A DNA stretch of 64,000 nucleotides from Asterias rubens (GCF_902459465.1 NC_047062.1:20899919-20963918), one strand, 5' to 3'. Counted from the stretch's first letter, positions 10,949 to 29,084 are shown. The notes: generated from the sequence alone by a model not told the origin. Made by a program: numbers and translations.

Positions 10949-13900
10949 TTAAACCCTGTTGAGTTTTGTGACGAGTAGCACCCTCAGCATCTGATCAAAT
11001 GACGTACACACGCAGACACCCTCCTTATCGGCACTCCAATCAAAACCACAGATGGGCTGTGAAGACAGCGTGATGTTCTGCAATAGGCTCACAGATCCAA
11101 TGACTCCCATCTCAACACCATTTGCGTCTTCTTGTACTCGACTCGTTGGATATGAACTGATTGAATGAAGTGGATACAAAACAAAGATTGACATTAGTAG
11201 ATCACTATTTTTGACTGCAAGAATACCAAGCAACTGGACAGTAATGATGTCCCAGTCTTTTGCCTTGCCAAATGGTTAAAATATAAATGTAGTCCTGCTT
11301 CAGCAGAAAATCTATTGCTTAACAATTTTCTGCTAAGCAGAAATGGGCAGGATATCAGTCAAAGATTATACTTGTGACATAGTAGTTTGGATGCAGTGAC
11401 CTTATTCTCCTAGGTGTAATTTTGTTATGATTATCTACTTTTTCTGCTGGACCCTTTCAACTCGACTCTATGTAAAATTGGTCATCCGCGACCAATGGAA
11501 TAAACAAAATATTTAATTAAAAATCTTCCTAACTTTGTGGAAGATAAACGATTAGATATACATGTTGAGGTAACCAAATATATAAGCTTTAAAGTTTAAA
11601 GGGTTTTAAGCAGTTCTATGAAATTCAGCCCTGGTGGTGTCTCTATTATTTGATACAAATTCAATAAGATTCCAAGGTACTAGATTGACACCAACAAAAC
11701 AAGTGACTTACTATTTCCAGAGATGCAGTGAGCCTGACCCACCTAGGGTCATAAAGAGGTCACGGTTCTGAGGGAGATGTCTAACCATCCAGATTGTGGA
11801 TTTGTGAGCCTGCAATTAAAATATCATGATTAACACGGAACTATGCTATGAACGCGACACAAACTTGAAAAGGGATAATTTATTTTTTGATTACTATAAA
11901 CAAATATTATCATTTAATGATAATTTGGTGAAGAGTGCGTTAACCACATGCTTTTTTTTTTTTGGGGGGGGGGGACTTTTTTGGAGGGGGTATTTGGTGT
12001 TTTCTTCTTTTGGGAGAGTGGCTTCTTTGCAATCAGTAAATTGTTATGTGACTTATTTTTTTCAAAATGAATGCACTGTCATCGGTAGTCTTTAACAATT
12101 AAATTCTTAAGATTATAGCTCCTTTTCTAACAACAATCTAAAAACTGTTGAATTTGATATTTGGGACACCAGAGATGGAGTTTGTAGGCTCCTAAATTGC
12201 AAACTTACGCTTTCTTTGAGCGATGCAAATCCTTTGCTGGGATGCTGAGTACGTAAGTCGAAGACGTGGTAAGTGGATTCCAATGTCGTTGCAACCAGTT
12301 TATTCATTACGATGTCCTTCCTGTCAAACTCAATTGAACACACCTGAAAGAGAAAAAAGTTGTAATACACTGTTCTTATAAAGCGCTTTGGGGCAATTGC
12401 AGTGAACCCCTCACTGGGAAATGCCCCTGAAATTTTTTCTTGCATTGACTCTCACACCACACTCCAATTCCAAACACCCGCAACAAACATGCATTCATGA
12501 CTGCAGTGCTGCATAATACAAGCTGTATGGTATTTGGTCCTTGGAAAAAAAAGTAGGAAGATTTCAGTGAGGTCAAGGGCTGACCTACAGTGTACATGTA
12601 GACTCTAATAGAAATTACAGACTATTTAATCAAAATGTTTCAGATTTTTTCGAAGGCCCAAAAAGTCTAAAAACTAAACTCAAGTAGGAAGAAAATTATG
12701 CCTAGGTATAACCATTAAAATTGTTATTGTTAATAATCATGAAGTTAGTATTTGTTAACACCACATGAATGTAGAAGATACTTACCCCATTCTTAATGTT
12801 GGTCTCCCAGCGGAGGCTCATGTTTCGTAAATCAAAGAGCTTGATGTCTCCATTATCATAACCAGCTGCAATACATCTGTCTGACTCGTTATGAGCATGG
12901 CCTGACAGAATTAAACATCAAATAATAAATTTCAGTTTGAATGACGATACAATGGTCACAACTTGAGCAAGTTAGTAGTGTGTACTTACTTTAAGCATAG
13001 TCTTCAAAAGACATTCATATTAAACTTAACAGTGAACTTCAATCAATGGTTTTCAGTCTATTTCTGCAAAAAACTGGCTGTAACAATAAAAACTACATCG
13101 ATGTTTTTTGTTTTTATAATCATTAGAATAACTTACCAAATGCCACAGTCCAGCAATCTCTTTTGGCTTCTCCTTCAGCTGGTTGCATGTTAACAACTGG
13201 CTCATCTTTCTGTCTTGGGTCCCATACTTTCACAGCACCTTCACAAGATATGCAAGTACAGTTTAGGTTATTAAAATGACCTAGTTTCCAGAGGTCCTCT
13301 TCCCTGCTGGTTTGATTCTCTGATCATTGTTTCATGCCTTATAATGCTCCTATAAAGGTGCCTATTCAAAGGTGCCTTAAAGTCTCCTATGATATTCCAT
13401 ACTGGTGCAGTTACCCATGTAACACTTTCCTGTCATTGTTTCTGTATCAGTGCCACAGCTTAACACTGCAGAAACTGACCAAGGTTGAGAACCTTATCTC
13501 TTCCAACAGTGGCCCAAATTCTATTGGCACAGCTGGTGATTTCTCCAGTGTACTGGTCTGATTGAAGCACCTTGAGCAATTAGCCTTTTTGAGGTATTGC
13601 GAACACCATATGAATACACTGCTTGGTTTGGATTATAGGCAGATTTACCAAAACCAAACAATGCAATTATATTGTGTCCACCATATCTCAAAATAGCTTT
13701 ATATGGCTCTACTTATTGCAGCATTTTTTATTTTAAGTGACTAGTCAGTGAGACCAGATAGCTTGCTATTTCACAAGACCAACAGCTTTTTCACTAGTTC
13801 AATAAGACAAAGCAAAAATTGAACAACTATGATAGTAGGCGTACCATCTCTGCTTCCAGTGACTATTTCTGGTGCTCCTTCCCCGATGCCTAGACCGCCT

Positions 13901-15662
13901 ACACCATCAATGCAATTTATGATCTCTGAATGAGCCTTGGTTGAATACACTGGCATCTCAGTCTTCTCTAAATCCCTGGTGGAAGAAAAACAAACCCCTC
14001 AAAATTAAATCCTTTGCTCTGAACAATCGAGTAAGAAATTAATGATATGGAAACAAAACAATTGGAGGCAGAAAAAATGGGAGAACAAATCACATGAATA
14101 CATGTATGTCAACTTTGAATGGGTAATAAGACTTTCAGAAGGATAGGAAGCAGCAAACGGGGAAAGATTTCATCCAGCATTTTGGAAAGCAAAATATTTG
14201 GACTAAACAAGTTTTAGGCATCTTGTGTAGCATTTTGCTAAAAGATGCTATCTGAGGGAAATTGAGTGATTAGGCCTATTAAGTCATTTTCAGCAGCTCA
14301 ATGATCAGACTCTGGTTTTATATGTTTTTTTAATAATAAGGTTTGTTTTCTTACCATATTCTCATGTTTCCGATGAAATCTCCCGTAGCGAGGTGTCTTT
14401 GCTTGATGTTAGATGCACCAAAGGTACCGCAACGGAAGGCCTCTTTCTTTTCAGTCTGTTGTGATAGAAAAGCATGATATTCAAAGTCTTAGTACATACA
14501 CACTGAACAGAAACTTAGAGGAAAAGTTATTATTTGAACTCGATAGTCTCTCATTTCTTTAGTCTACCTACTAGCAGCATTATAAACAAAACTATCAGAG
14601 TTTCTAAGACAAGTTCTTATCTGAACTAGTAATCTCCCACTTATGAATCTTCTCCACAGAAACACAAAAAGGACAAGTTCAAAGGTGGGGAGAGGGAAAT
14701 TAATTAGTGAGTGAGGCAGACTACACAGGAGGCTAGATGTGGGGGAAAGGGGGAGGAAGTGTCGGGGCATGGCGGTATTAGAGCACGGAACTCAGGCTCT
14801 GCTGTATCTGATCAGCAGAGTGTGGGTTCGAGTCTCGGTTGTGGCTCGAAGACTTGTGTCCTCAGGCAAGACACTTAACAATTCCCATTGGCATTGCTTC
14901 GTCCTATAGTTCGGACGAGATGTGAAGCTGTATGTATGTAGTAAGTAGGTCCCGTTACCCGTATGTTGTTAATAAAAACTATCAACGCACATTAAAAGAT
15001 CCCAGTACAAACTTATGGAAAGAGAAGGGGTTCGCCCCGGTGTGACTGGCAATGCAACTATCAATTATGGTGATTATGATGAAGGCTGTACTAGAAATAG
15101 AATAAAGCCTAATAAAATAAATAAAGAATAAGAGATGTTAAATTTGCACCGGGGATAAAGAATATTAATTTTGTTTTTTTTTACCCATACACCGATGTGT
15201 GTTAGCACTGTAATAAATAAAGAAGAAAGAACAGACAGAAACTAAAGGCAAAGGCCAAAGACAAAAGAAAAGTAAACAACAGTTTTAAATAAGGAATTAT
15301 TACTCATTATTAGTAAGATTCCCCCCACCCTAGCCCCATTTGTGTGTGGCCAAGGATGGCTTAAGGATTCAGCTATCCTTGGCCACACAAGTGGGGCTAC
15401 CCCCACCCCACACCCCCATATATCTAGTTGGTCTCTGATGATACTTAATCGTTTTCAAACTTTGAGAACATTTAGACTTGACCTCATGTTGCAGAGTAAC
15501 ATCTCCCTCTGATGACATCCCATAGACTTGCATGACTCCAGTCTGGCGTGGGTGGTTGCCAAGCACAACGAAACGAGCACTGCACGGAATCCATCTCGTG
15601 TCGAATAACGTGAAGTTTAAACTCTTCTGAATGTAGGAGATAATCTGAGGTTTATCCTCCAT
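10949..15662 (-). CDS. WDR92: WDR92 / DNAAF10 (Monad), WD40 dynein axonemal assembly factor, complete
   Basis: Eight exons on the - strand, in coding order: 15662-15483, 14455-14355, 13975-13845, 13238-13137, 12901-12786, 12343-12209, 11809-11712 and 11156-10949 (TAA). They total 1071 nt and encode 356 residues (human 357). Diagnostic stretches are [20 protein letters not shown], the loop [86 protein letters not shown] and [16 protein letters not shown] repeats run through the whole length as a seven-bladed propeller. The family works in the cytoplasm with the R2TP-type chaperone (RUVBL1/2, RPAP3, SPAG1) to pre-assemble axonemal dynein arms. The start is the first ATG matching the family N-terminus. 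The exon 1 donor (GAG/gtcaag) is weak, but it gives a gap-free alignment to human. It shares its upstream interval with PSMA6. Identity is secure. Confidence 0.96.
11285..11635. mobile_element. Diverged MITE family D copy in the last WDR92 intron
   Basis: It shares TCAAAGATTATACTTGTGACATAGTAGTTTGG-type core sequence (11357-11389) with the 6170 and 18220 copies. It ends AAGCAGTTCTATGAAATTCA then GCCCTGG. It appears interrupted by extra sequence at about 11460-11600. Confidence 0.5.
11952..11974 (+). repeat. Poly-T / poly-G homopolymer junction
   Basis: Twelve T are followed directly by eleven G in a WDR92 intergenic/intron position. This is simple sequence. Confidence 0.9.
14762..15130 (+). 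mobile_element. tRNA-derived SINE in WDR92 intron 1
   Basis: The head looks like tRNA: an A-box-like TGGCGGTATTAGAG near 14769, then GGGTTCGAGTC (B box) at 14824-14834. The body has TCCTCAGGCAAGACACTTAA and GAGAAGGGGTTCGCCCCGGT, and the tail is an A/T-rich AATAAA-type simple repeat. It is about 370 bp, with no coding capacity. It depends on LINE machinery. Confidence 0.75.
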
Positions 15663-20505
<4,843 letters not shown>

Positions 20506-21475
20506 TGATGTAGAATATTTGTAAGAAAAAAATACCTGTAAGTCTCCACAGCAATAGGTGCTTCAGATGACTAGTTATCGTCAACAAATACATGCCATCA
20601 TTTTCATAGCCACTCTTTTTGAGGTTGAATGGGTAGAGTTGCTAAACTTTTTACACACAATTATTCAGATTTCATTCATTTCTGTCTGCGTATGCGGTTA
20701 GAAATGTTTGGACTCTCATAGAACACGCTGCTTTGGCACGTTTAGCCAGTTCTTATTTCTTCAAAGTCAACAAAAAACTTGTTGATTTTGGATAACGTTT
20801 GAGCTGTTTTTTTTTTAAAGATAACTTAATTTGTTTCATGTTTTAACAGATTCCTTTTGGAAAGGAAGTAAACAACTGTCAAGCTGTATGGCCTACATGG
20901 CTTGTGAACTGTGGACTTAGTCTCACAGTATCCTTTGGAATTTGTGGCACAGGCCAGTTGGGCAAGAGAGTACACCGATAGTGATAGGGTTAAACCATGT
21001 CATTAGTTCATTTGTTCATGTTGGTCTCAAAATGTGAATACCCTGTCTGTTTTATTCTGTTTTATTGAAGGGTTATTATTTTCCTAACTAGGAATAGAAC
21101 GTTGTGAAGAATCACGGAAGACAATATACAGAGCTTTTTGACAGAGTACCACATGATGTCATTGTATTCAGTTCTTTTAGCTAAGGGAAACAAATTGGTC
21201 AAAGAACATTTGCTTCAAATTGTACACTCAAATAAAACACACCCTTATTTGTTTGTTTAAATAATTGGCATGAAACTATGCGATTAAGTCCACCTTGGAA
21301 CTGTACTGAATTCCGTTTAGACTACAGAAACAGTAAACTTTTTACACATAAATCTTCAGTTGAGAATAACAATATGGTCAGTGTATGTGTCACCATCTTT
21401 GTCGTTTATTTTCTTTGATAAAGTTTTGGTTAATTAATTCACATGTTATGAATAAAACTGTCTGGAAAATGTATT
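20506..21475 (+). other. PSMA6 3' UTR with AATAAA
   Basis: Non-coding sequence after the PSMA6 stop. AATAAA at 21451-21456 is a good poly(A) signal, followed by a T/G-rich stretch (GTGGCTTGTATTT). The transcript end is inferred. Confidence 0.5.
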
Positions 21476-21711
21476 CAATTGTGGCTTGTATTTATTTAAT
21501 TACGGTTGTTTGTGTACAGCAACCATCCTTTAGTCAAGTTTCGTGTCGGTTATGAGCAAAGAAAATGTGTTAAGCAAATGAACATTTTATCTTGGGTGTG
21601 ACACATTTCAAGGTTCACTGTTGGGTTTTGCAAGAGAAAAGTTCATTTCAGTCTGATTTTTTAAGAGCAACATGTATTGGTAAATGATCTTCAAACATAC
21701 CTCATTAACTA

Positions 21712-22110
21712 GGGTCCAAAATAAAAGAGCTGCTGAGCAGAAAATATTTCATAACATTTTTCTGCTAAAAAAACATTGCATATGACATCATAATAGTTGC
21801 GGTGTTCGCCAATGCAGGCGCTCATGGTCCTTGCTCCAAAAATCTGCACACTGGTCAGCTGAGCTCCTAGTGCACTGCTCGTGATATCTAATACAATAAA
21901 TATATAGTCATAAAATGCTCTTTTCTGGTGACATCCTTTTCTGTTATGCAAAATTGTTTGGTAATTATTATTAAAATGTTCTATCCAAGCAGGTCTTTGA
22001 GATTGGGCCCGGGTATGTAACTAACCAGGGCCCAATTCCATAGAGCTGCTTCTAAGCTAATTTTCTTAGCATTTTTGTGTACTTTTAGCTAAGAAAAACA
22101 AAATACAATA
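21712..22110. repeat. Decayed MITE family D remnants
   Basis: AAAGAGCTGCTGAGCAGAAA with TTTTCTGCTAA, and then GGGCCCAATTCCATAGAGCT at 22028-22047, are end sequences of the family. The copies are too diverged to delimit. Confidence 0.4.
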
Positions 22111-22720
22111 CCGTTGCCTCGGAAAAGATTTTTGCCTTGAATAAAAACGATCTTAAACAATTAGTTGTTTTAATCAGCTCTTATTTAAAATAATCTTAAA
22201 GAATTAGTTGTTTTAATCGGCTCTTGTTTAAAATAAAGTCATGAAACAAAATGAAGTTTTCATTTCATTCCAAGGGAAACAATGGTTGACAATCGCTCCG
22301 ATGTTTCTTTAAAATTTACGTCTTCTCACCCAGCTTGTCTTGTACTATCACTTTAAGGTATAAGCGTCTGCAGTTTCATTGGTTTTATGACGTGTTATAT
22401 TCCATTCAGAGTGATGCAAGTTCATTTCCATCCACAATGGCTGGAATAGTTCATAAGCTATTCCGAACAGAAACACAAAGCTCCGGCTAATTATTAAGAG
22501 AACTCGTTACTTTACACAAGACAAGGTTAGGTTTGGTAAATTTACTTTAAAAGGTACCGAAGGATTGGGTAAATGTGTGTGTATTTGTTGATACTTAAAT
22601 ATAGTCTGGTCACTTATAAATGGGTTACATTCTAGGCACTTTGTTTAATCAACCATGTTGACACATCTAGGGTTTCTTTACTCATGCACCTTTGATTGGC
22701 AGCTCATTCAACACAGTTTC

Positions 22721-22760
22721 AATGAGAATGGTCATGTTTCAATGAGAATGGTCATGTTTC
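22721..22760 (+). repeat. Perfect 2x20-bp tandem duplication
   Basis: AATGAGAATGGTCATGTTTC occurs twice back to back, and TTTC also precedes the first copy. Identical units imply a recent slip or duplication. Confidence 0.85.
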
Positions 22761-23569
22761 TATTTACTTCGTCACACGAGACGGCCTGTTTAAGTTTTCC
22801 CCAACCTAATGGCAGCCGAAAGACTGTGGCGAGTATGGATATAGTACCCATGCAAAACGTAAAATGTAGAAGTAGGCATTAAATAAGTTTATTAAGCTGC
22901 GGCCATTTTTGATTTTGATTTTATTTTAATATTACTGATGCTTGGAGAGAAGATATAGTCAAATTTCTTCATATGGCACGTGTGTTACATGGTTAGAACA
23001 ACGTTCATGGTTATATAGGAACTAGATAAAGGCCAAAATGATGACAACATGGTAAACTCCCTTAGTTTGTGAATGCATTAATTTTATTGTGTTTGGGCAA
23101 CTGAAAGATGTTATAACAAATAAATGACTTTGGGCGCCAAATAATTTTTTCAACAACCCGACGGCAGAAAAATTGCACATGCCCGTTTGAAAAACACTTT
23201 TATTCGTCCAGGCGTTTCAAAAAGTTCTGAAGAATATTTAGAACCGGTGGTTGATAACTCAATGTTTCGATCAATATGCTCTGGTCATCTTCATTGTCAA
23301 CGTTTTTCCACTTTTTATCTTTTTCTACCATTCTACAGTTGTTAACATGGTTGTTAAAACCCGGACCAACAGAGCTCGAGAGGCACTGAAAAAGTGTGGG
23401 TACTCTACCGTTTTAGAATGGGTGCCTCAAAAGTTTGTATCTTGTATCTTTGTGGTGCCAAGTTTGCTCAGCAGACACCGTCTGTGAGGTTGGGGGGATC
23501 ACAAGCACCCCTTCGTAACGTGACCTCTGGAGGTCGTTATTACTACCCATGCGTGGGGCAAAGTGTACA

Positions 23570-23582
23570 GTAACCAAGCAAC
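23570..23582 (+). promoter_or_regulatory. RFX X-box (GTAACCAAGCAAC)
   Basis: The site matches GTNRCC-N(0-3)-RGYAAC exactly: GTAACC, one spacer base, AGCAAC. It lies 247 bp upstream of the ATG at 23829. RFX factors bind such sites upstream of ciliary genes across animals. Its position and perfect match make it the likely control site of the downstream gene. Confidence 0.6.
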
Positions 23583-23828
23583 AGCTGTCCACTAACTCAT
23601 TCAGGCGCGACTGCGGGAGACACTGTACACAATGGTATAATCCATGTAAGTGCTCGTCCTATGCGCCGGCTTATTATCATAACACACCTCTTCCAGCGTG
23701 TAGTTTAGATCTGCTGGCTTGCTAAATTCCCTTCAATAATTTGTTAAGAAAGATACACATTTTGAGTTGTTTTAACTCAGAAATTTCTTCTGACTGCGAA
23801 GTGAGAGTATTTGTATCATCTTGCAATC

Positions 23829-26800
23829 ATGACGACACGGATGGCAATGCGCTCTGGTCCTCCTGTGGAACCGGGCAAGATGTATCCAAGTTATTCGGCA
23901 AATCTTGATAACAGGTAAGCATAAAGTGTGGGTGTGTACAGTCATTTTGTGATAGGGATCTTAATATAATGTGATACAGATCTCGATAAAGAGGGATTTT
24001 CACCACAAAGCCCTCAATCTGTGATACCCCATGCAACCATCAAAGTTTGATTTCATCTTAAAAACCGGGAACCTAATGTAGTTTTACATCCATTCGTAAC
24101 TGTTCTGTCTTTTCATAATTTTTTTCAGTGGAAAGCGATTTGGATTCGGTCACACACAATTTACTCTCTTTCTCCCTTTTTTGTGATCATGGTCTGTCGA
24201 TCAACACATACACCAATGTATCCATAGGCTATAAAACCCGAAATTTCAAGAATACAACACAACTAATCGCCAAGCAAAGACAATAATATTGCATGTAGTC
24301 AAAACATGTCACAAACTTAAACGCCATATTGTCGCTATGTGCTGTTTTCTTTCAAAAAAATTTCCTGAGCAATATTTTATGACGGGCAGCTTTATCACAT
24401 TGGCGGGCCCATGTTTTTAGAATTACATACAAACCCGTTGAAGTGCGACTGTAAAGTTAGTTCGAACCAAACAAATTTATTTAAAAAAAAATTATGGGTG
24501 TTTTTGTTTTGATTCATCAGAAATTGTGTGCTTATTATACGGTTTTCTTTGCCAAGTTGTGTTACATAAGACTGCGGCATATGTTTGTACATGTATATAT
24601 ATATGCATGATAGACGATTACCTTTTATTTATTCAATTAGATACGTCTCCACATGACGACCAGCCCATGGTCACGTCGTGTCATTTCATGAGGACGTACA
24701 AACTACCGCCAGAATGATTGGTTTATTTTCTCAAGAGCGGGCAAAACTCTCTGTGATATTTCAATTCATTCCTCCCGTTTTGAAGTACTCATTTTGGTCC
24801 ATCCATCGGGTTAACCTAACTGTTCCAGTTTGTTGGGCTATTTGTTTTGTTTGTTTGCTTGTTTTGGGAGGGTGTTTCTTTTTATTTACATTATGTACAT
24901 GCGTCGTTATCGCCTATACAGCCTCTAATGTAAGGTTAAGTGTGTTTTGAATGAGGAGTCTGCTGATTCCCGAATTCAATACAAATTTTATGGAAATTGG
25001 CCGCGTGTAATGGAGCCAATATTCCCAACGATTATAAGGGGAAAAAATATGCCTAACACCCGGCTCAAAATCCTGGCTATACGGCAATGTTTGTCTTCAT
25101 CTTGATCCACAAATAGATAACCTACCATTTTTAAACAGATCACAATCAGCACTTTACAGGTAAATCCTCCATTTTAAAGCAAAGATAAGTACACTGCAAC
25201 ACTGCAGGGGATAGAAAGTGAAAATTGAATGTAACTTTATGATAGCCCTGCTTCCTCAGATTTCACATCGTAAGCACCCCGGGTCATGGCCGCCGTGATC
25301 TGTTGAAAAAGCACCGCTACTCGTTTGTCAAAAATCTGTCAACATGATAAATATTCAGTCGGTCATCTGTGAATGTTAGCGATAAATATTGTCAGAATTA
25401 TTTCGGAAAACGGTGACAAAGTTATGACGCGGATCCGGGGGAAAACTTCACCAATGATTGATTGGGCGGGTTTCAAGTCGACAATGGAGATACCACGATT
25501 GAAACATGATAAACTATTAACTAACTTTGTTTTATTAACTAACTATAGTTTGAGAATAACAAAGATTGTACCTTTTCCGACAACATGATTCTTAACATGT
25601 AGAAAACGGTTTTTTTCTAAACACTTCTTTATTGTATACTCGGAGCAGTTTAAACTACTAAGTATAATAGCCTTCTGATTAAGCTGGTTTGTGTGAAAAT
25701 CAGATCTTCCACCCCAGGAAACACAGTAACATGAGGTTCTAGGAAAATAATATAAGGTTCACAGTCTAAACTAACACATCCCACACCGTCTTTGTATCTT
25801 CAACTCAAACCACTAAAGATAATTCATTTGGAACATTCTTCTCTTTCGTATCTCCCCTTTACAGAATCGCATACGGCAATTTACCACAGTGGATAGTGGC
25901 TGGTGTTGATGTACCAAAAGATCTCCAGATTCAGCAAATGACATACGCAAAGAGTCTCAGAGTGGTAAGTGATTAACAAGATACATTATAATAATACGAT
26001 TAGTGCAGATATTGAGGTACACAAACATTCATTTTTTGTTTTACTTCAATGTGGCAATTATTACGGTATTATTCTGAATGATAAAGCCGTATTCATTTTT
26101 TTAGAAGGTTTTCTACATGAAGTCATTTGGCAGGACTCACCTGAAGATTTTTGAATTCAAGGGGACCACGGACACGAATCATATCAGCTCTGTGATCTGT
26201 TGTTCACCGTGCACTCTAAAAATCTTCCGGGTCCCAGTGGGCCCGACTCTTTTCTGTGTCAAGCTGACCCGGAAACGAGTTTTCAAAATGAGATTTTATC
26301 ATAGATTCGGTGTCAATAATTTGACCCATTTCTGGGTCAGTCCATGCACGGGGCTCGGAATCTGCGTTCTGATCAGGGAGTTTTTTATAGAGTCTGTTAA
26401 AAGCATGATTCCAATTCTGAGATGGTAAATATTTCCTCTAAACCATAGTGTTCTGTTGGCCTTAGCTTGGAGTGTTTCTTTAAATTTAATATTATAATAA
26501 AGGCTTCTCAATAGTTTTTAGCAGTAATGACAATTTTAAGAGTTCGCTTTATTTAATGCTATTGTTATTTTTGATACAGAATCCTCCCCTGTATGCTGGC
26601 AACAGTACTGGCATCATTAGATCCGCCCCACAACCTCGTCCCGACCCACACGTTAAACCGTACACAATCAAAACACCCTGGGCAGGAGAGGGTGGAGAAA
26701 GATACACCGCTTATGGTAAGAATAGTTATACAAGTTGTTTCTGATGAACGATTTCTGCTCATAGGGCATTCTGGTCATTGAAGATACCCGATCCTAATTT

Positions 26801-28096
26801 GAACATGAGGTATTATATGGTTCTTGTGGCAAGATTGCCATAACTGGATCATTCTTTTCAATTCAATTCAATAATTGAATTTATGTCAATTGATTGAATG
26901 TCGTTTATAATATATTATATTATAAACGACATGTTAAAAAAAACATGAAAATGTTCTTCAGTGAGCATTATTAAAAAAAAAAACATAAATATGTATTTGT
27001 AAAAAAGATGAGAAAACCCACTGTGGTTTGTTCTTATTAGGCGTGAATGTAATTTGTCCTTCATTTGAACATACATTCCTTCTCACTATTGGAAAAAATT
27101 GTAATACGAGTAATTCTCCATTCTTCTCTAGTCTCCAAGCAGCAGTCGGAGCCACACCTCGCCGACTCCCCCTACGCATATTCCGCTTCGCATCTAGGCG
27201 AGCAGCCAAGACGCTCGTGGAAATACAACCAGTACAACACACACGCAAAGCAAGGGTTTAAGTTCTGGCTGGAAGAGAAGAAACCAATCAACAGTAAGTA
27301 TATGACCCAACCATCGTTCAAGAGCATTGGGACACCTTGGCTGGAAAATCGCAGAGTGTTTTTTTTTCAAAGGCAATGTTCTCTCTACTTGGTTTTGAGT
27401 CTCCATGTGGCACTTTTTGTTTCGTGTTTGTCACACTGAACAACAAGTTTAAAAGTGGCAAAAGAAGGAGCAAACGCCTTACCTTTAAACGTCTGAGGAT
27501 TTAAGTGTTAAACAGGATTGGTAGGCCTATAGCTGACAAATAGTCGCAGAGACAGTGTTAACTTTTTTTTCTGTGATCAATCATAGGCCCACATGAAACA
27601 ACAAACGTGTGAATATTTTTGTGGTCACAACAAGCGAAATCAGCCGTCGTCTTTTTCAGGTTTTCAGATACAGTTTTCTTTAACATGATTTTATTTCAGA
27701 GGGAAATAATTATTTCACAGAAAAATGGCTCTGATAATATGAAATTAAATAATAAAATAGTGATGTTTTATTCTCCGATTCTTTTAACCAAGGAGTGAGG
27801 AGACATGGCCTTCCGATCTGGCTGGAGACGGCTCAATAAAACAAAGTGAATGACAAATCTTGACGAACCATAAGATATCATGACGAACTCATTTACCATC
27901 AAATGATTTGATTATGTTTTCTTAATAGTGCAACATTGCTTGTCTGGCAGACATTTTAGATTATGTCCCGTAAAGATAAGTGCAGCTTCTCATTTTTCTT
28001 CTCTTTTTTGTATTTTTTTGCTTTACAGAGTCACAAAAGTACACATTTGGATCGACAAAAACTTTCCTCGGTTTAGGAAATGGGCCAAGAAACTGA
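23829..28096 (+). CDS. Unrecognised 183-residue protein, five exons, X-box upstream (candidate ciliary protein)
   Basis: Exons 23829-23914, 25865-25964, 26580-26715, 27132-27293 and 28029-28096 (TGA) join in frame: 552 nt, 183 residues, with GT-AG at each junction. The start is the ATG of MTTRMAMRSGPPVEPGKMYP, since no upstream coding exon is visible. The protein has no signal peptide or membrane segment. It is rich in Pro, Tyr, Asn and basic residues and low in predictable helix. Segments worth searching are GNLPQWIVAGVDVPKDLQIQ, RPDPHVKPYTIKTPWAGEGG, WKYNQYNTHAKQGFKFWLEE and the C-terminal KYTFGSTKTFLGLGNG. Short aromatic/proline proteins like this are typical of ciliary microtubule inner proteins, and the X-box supports that. 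I cannot name an orthologue. The gene structure is confident; the function is inference. Confidence 0.85.
26255..26345. repeat. Inverted TGACCC..GAAA repeat in intron of the X-box gene
   Basis: GCTGACCCGGAAACG faces TTTCTGGGTCAGT, with TTTGACCCATTTCTGG between. This looks like the core of a small MITE. Confidence 0.35.
26898..26932. repeat. Perfect 35-nt A/T-rich hairpin
   Basis: ATGTCGTTTATAATAT, a 3-nt loop, then its exact reverse complement. It lies inside an intron of the X-box gene, next to a second A/T palindrome (CAATTCAATAATTGAATT region). Confidence 0.8.
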
Positions 28097-28690
28097 CAAC
28101 CTCCAAGCGAAGACGAACTATAACATTTATCATTCCTATAGATGTTAGAGCCAGTTGAAAGCAGGCTTTCCAGAAACTGGCAGAGATCTTCTCTTATTCA
28201 GGAAGATTATTTGACTGAATGAAGACATCGCGTATTATAACAATCAGTTAATCGAAGAATGATGTAATTTCACCCCCTCTGACCCAGTGATGTGCAGGCT
28301 AAGAATGATTTTCCATGTCAACAGTTTTGCAATTTTATCTTACTTTTGGTTTGTTTGTTTGTTTTTCAACTTAAAATGATATGCACGATATACGAAACTT
28401 CAGTTTTTAAAGCCACATTAATGTTTTCTATATTTTTAAATGCAATACTCGAAACGATGTGGTTTATTAGCGATGTGTGTGAGCAGTTTATCTTTGTATA
28501 CTCGCCACCTTGCTGTTGAGAATGTCAAATTACTTCTACCTGTCTGTTTTGAGCCTCATGGTTGTGATTTGGGTTATTATGATTTTGTTAATTGAGTATT
28601 ATCTGTAAATATTGTTTTACATGTATAACTAACGTAAAAAGGCAGTGTGCTATATTTGTGTACAACAAAGTATTAAACAATTCTTTTGAA
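28097..28690 (+). other. 3' UTR of the X-box gene
   Basis: This is A/T-rich sequence after the stop codon. ATTAAA at 28672-28677 is a plausible poly(A) signal. The extent is inferred. Confidence 0.4.
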
Positions 28691-29084
28691 TAATTCCCTA
28701 CGAGTTTAAGAGTGAGGTCGTTATTTTTCTAAAGTCATCGTAGGAAGGGTCATAAAAGATTGGTGTTAAAAAGTACTAAACATTTACCATAAAAATGTCG
28801 TTGTGAGAAGCACCAACAGTAAAACTATTTTGAGAAAGATTTGAAACTGCATGGTTGGAGTGTAATAAGGTGTGGTTTACTGTAGCACCATTCGTGAATC
28901 TCTGATAGGGCATATACAGTACATGGGGTACATGTAAAAGAGTGAAAAAACACCTGTTTTGTCCGCCATACCACTCTTGCAATCGTGCATTCTTGCAACC
29001 ATGCATTCTTGCAACTTGGTAAGCCATTTAGGCGGACACTCTCTTCTAGACTGATAGACATGGACTTTCAACTCTATTTAGAGT

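Larger units (their letters stand above)
21476..23569. other. Intergenic interval upstream of the unrecognised X-box gene
   Basis: It contains MITE remnants of the 'gagctgctta' family at 21712-22110 and a perfect 20-bp tandem duplication (AATGAGAATGGTCATGTTTC) at 22721-22760. The rest is A/T-rich with nothing recognised. A short open frame at 23251-23487 has no supporting features. Confidence 0.4.

Noticed and set aside
14762..14836. Possible tRNA gene
   Set aside because: A- and B-box-like motifs are present but the cloverleaf does not close, and the sequence continues into a SINE body and tail.
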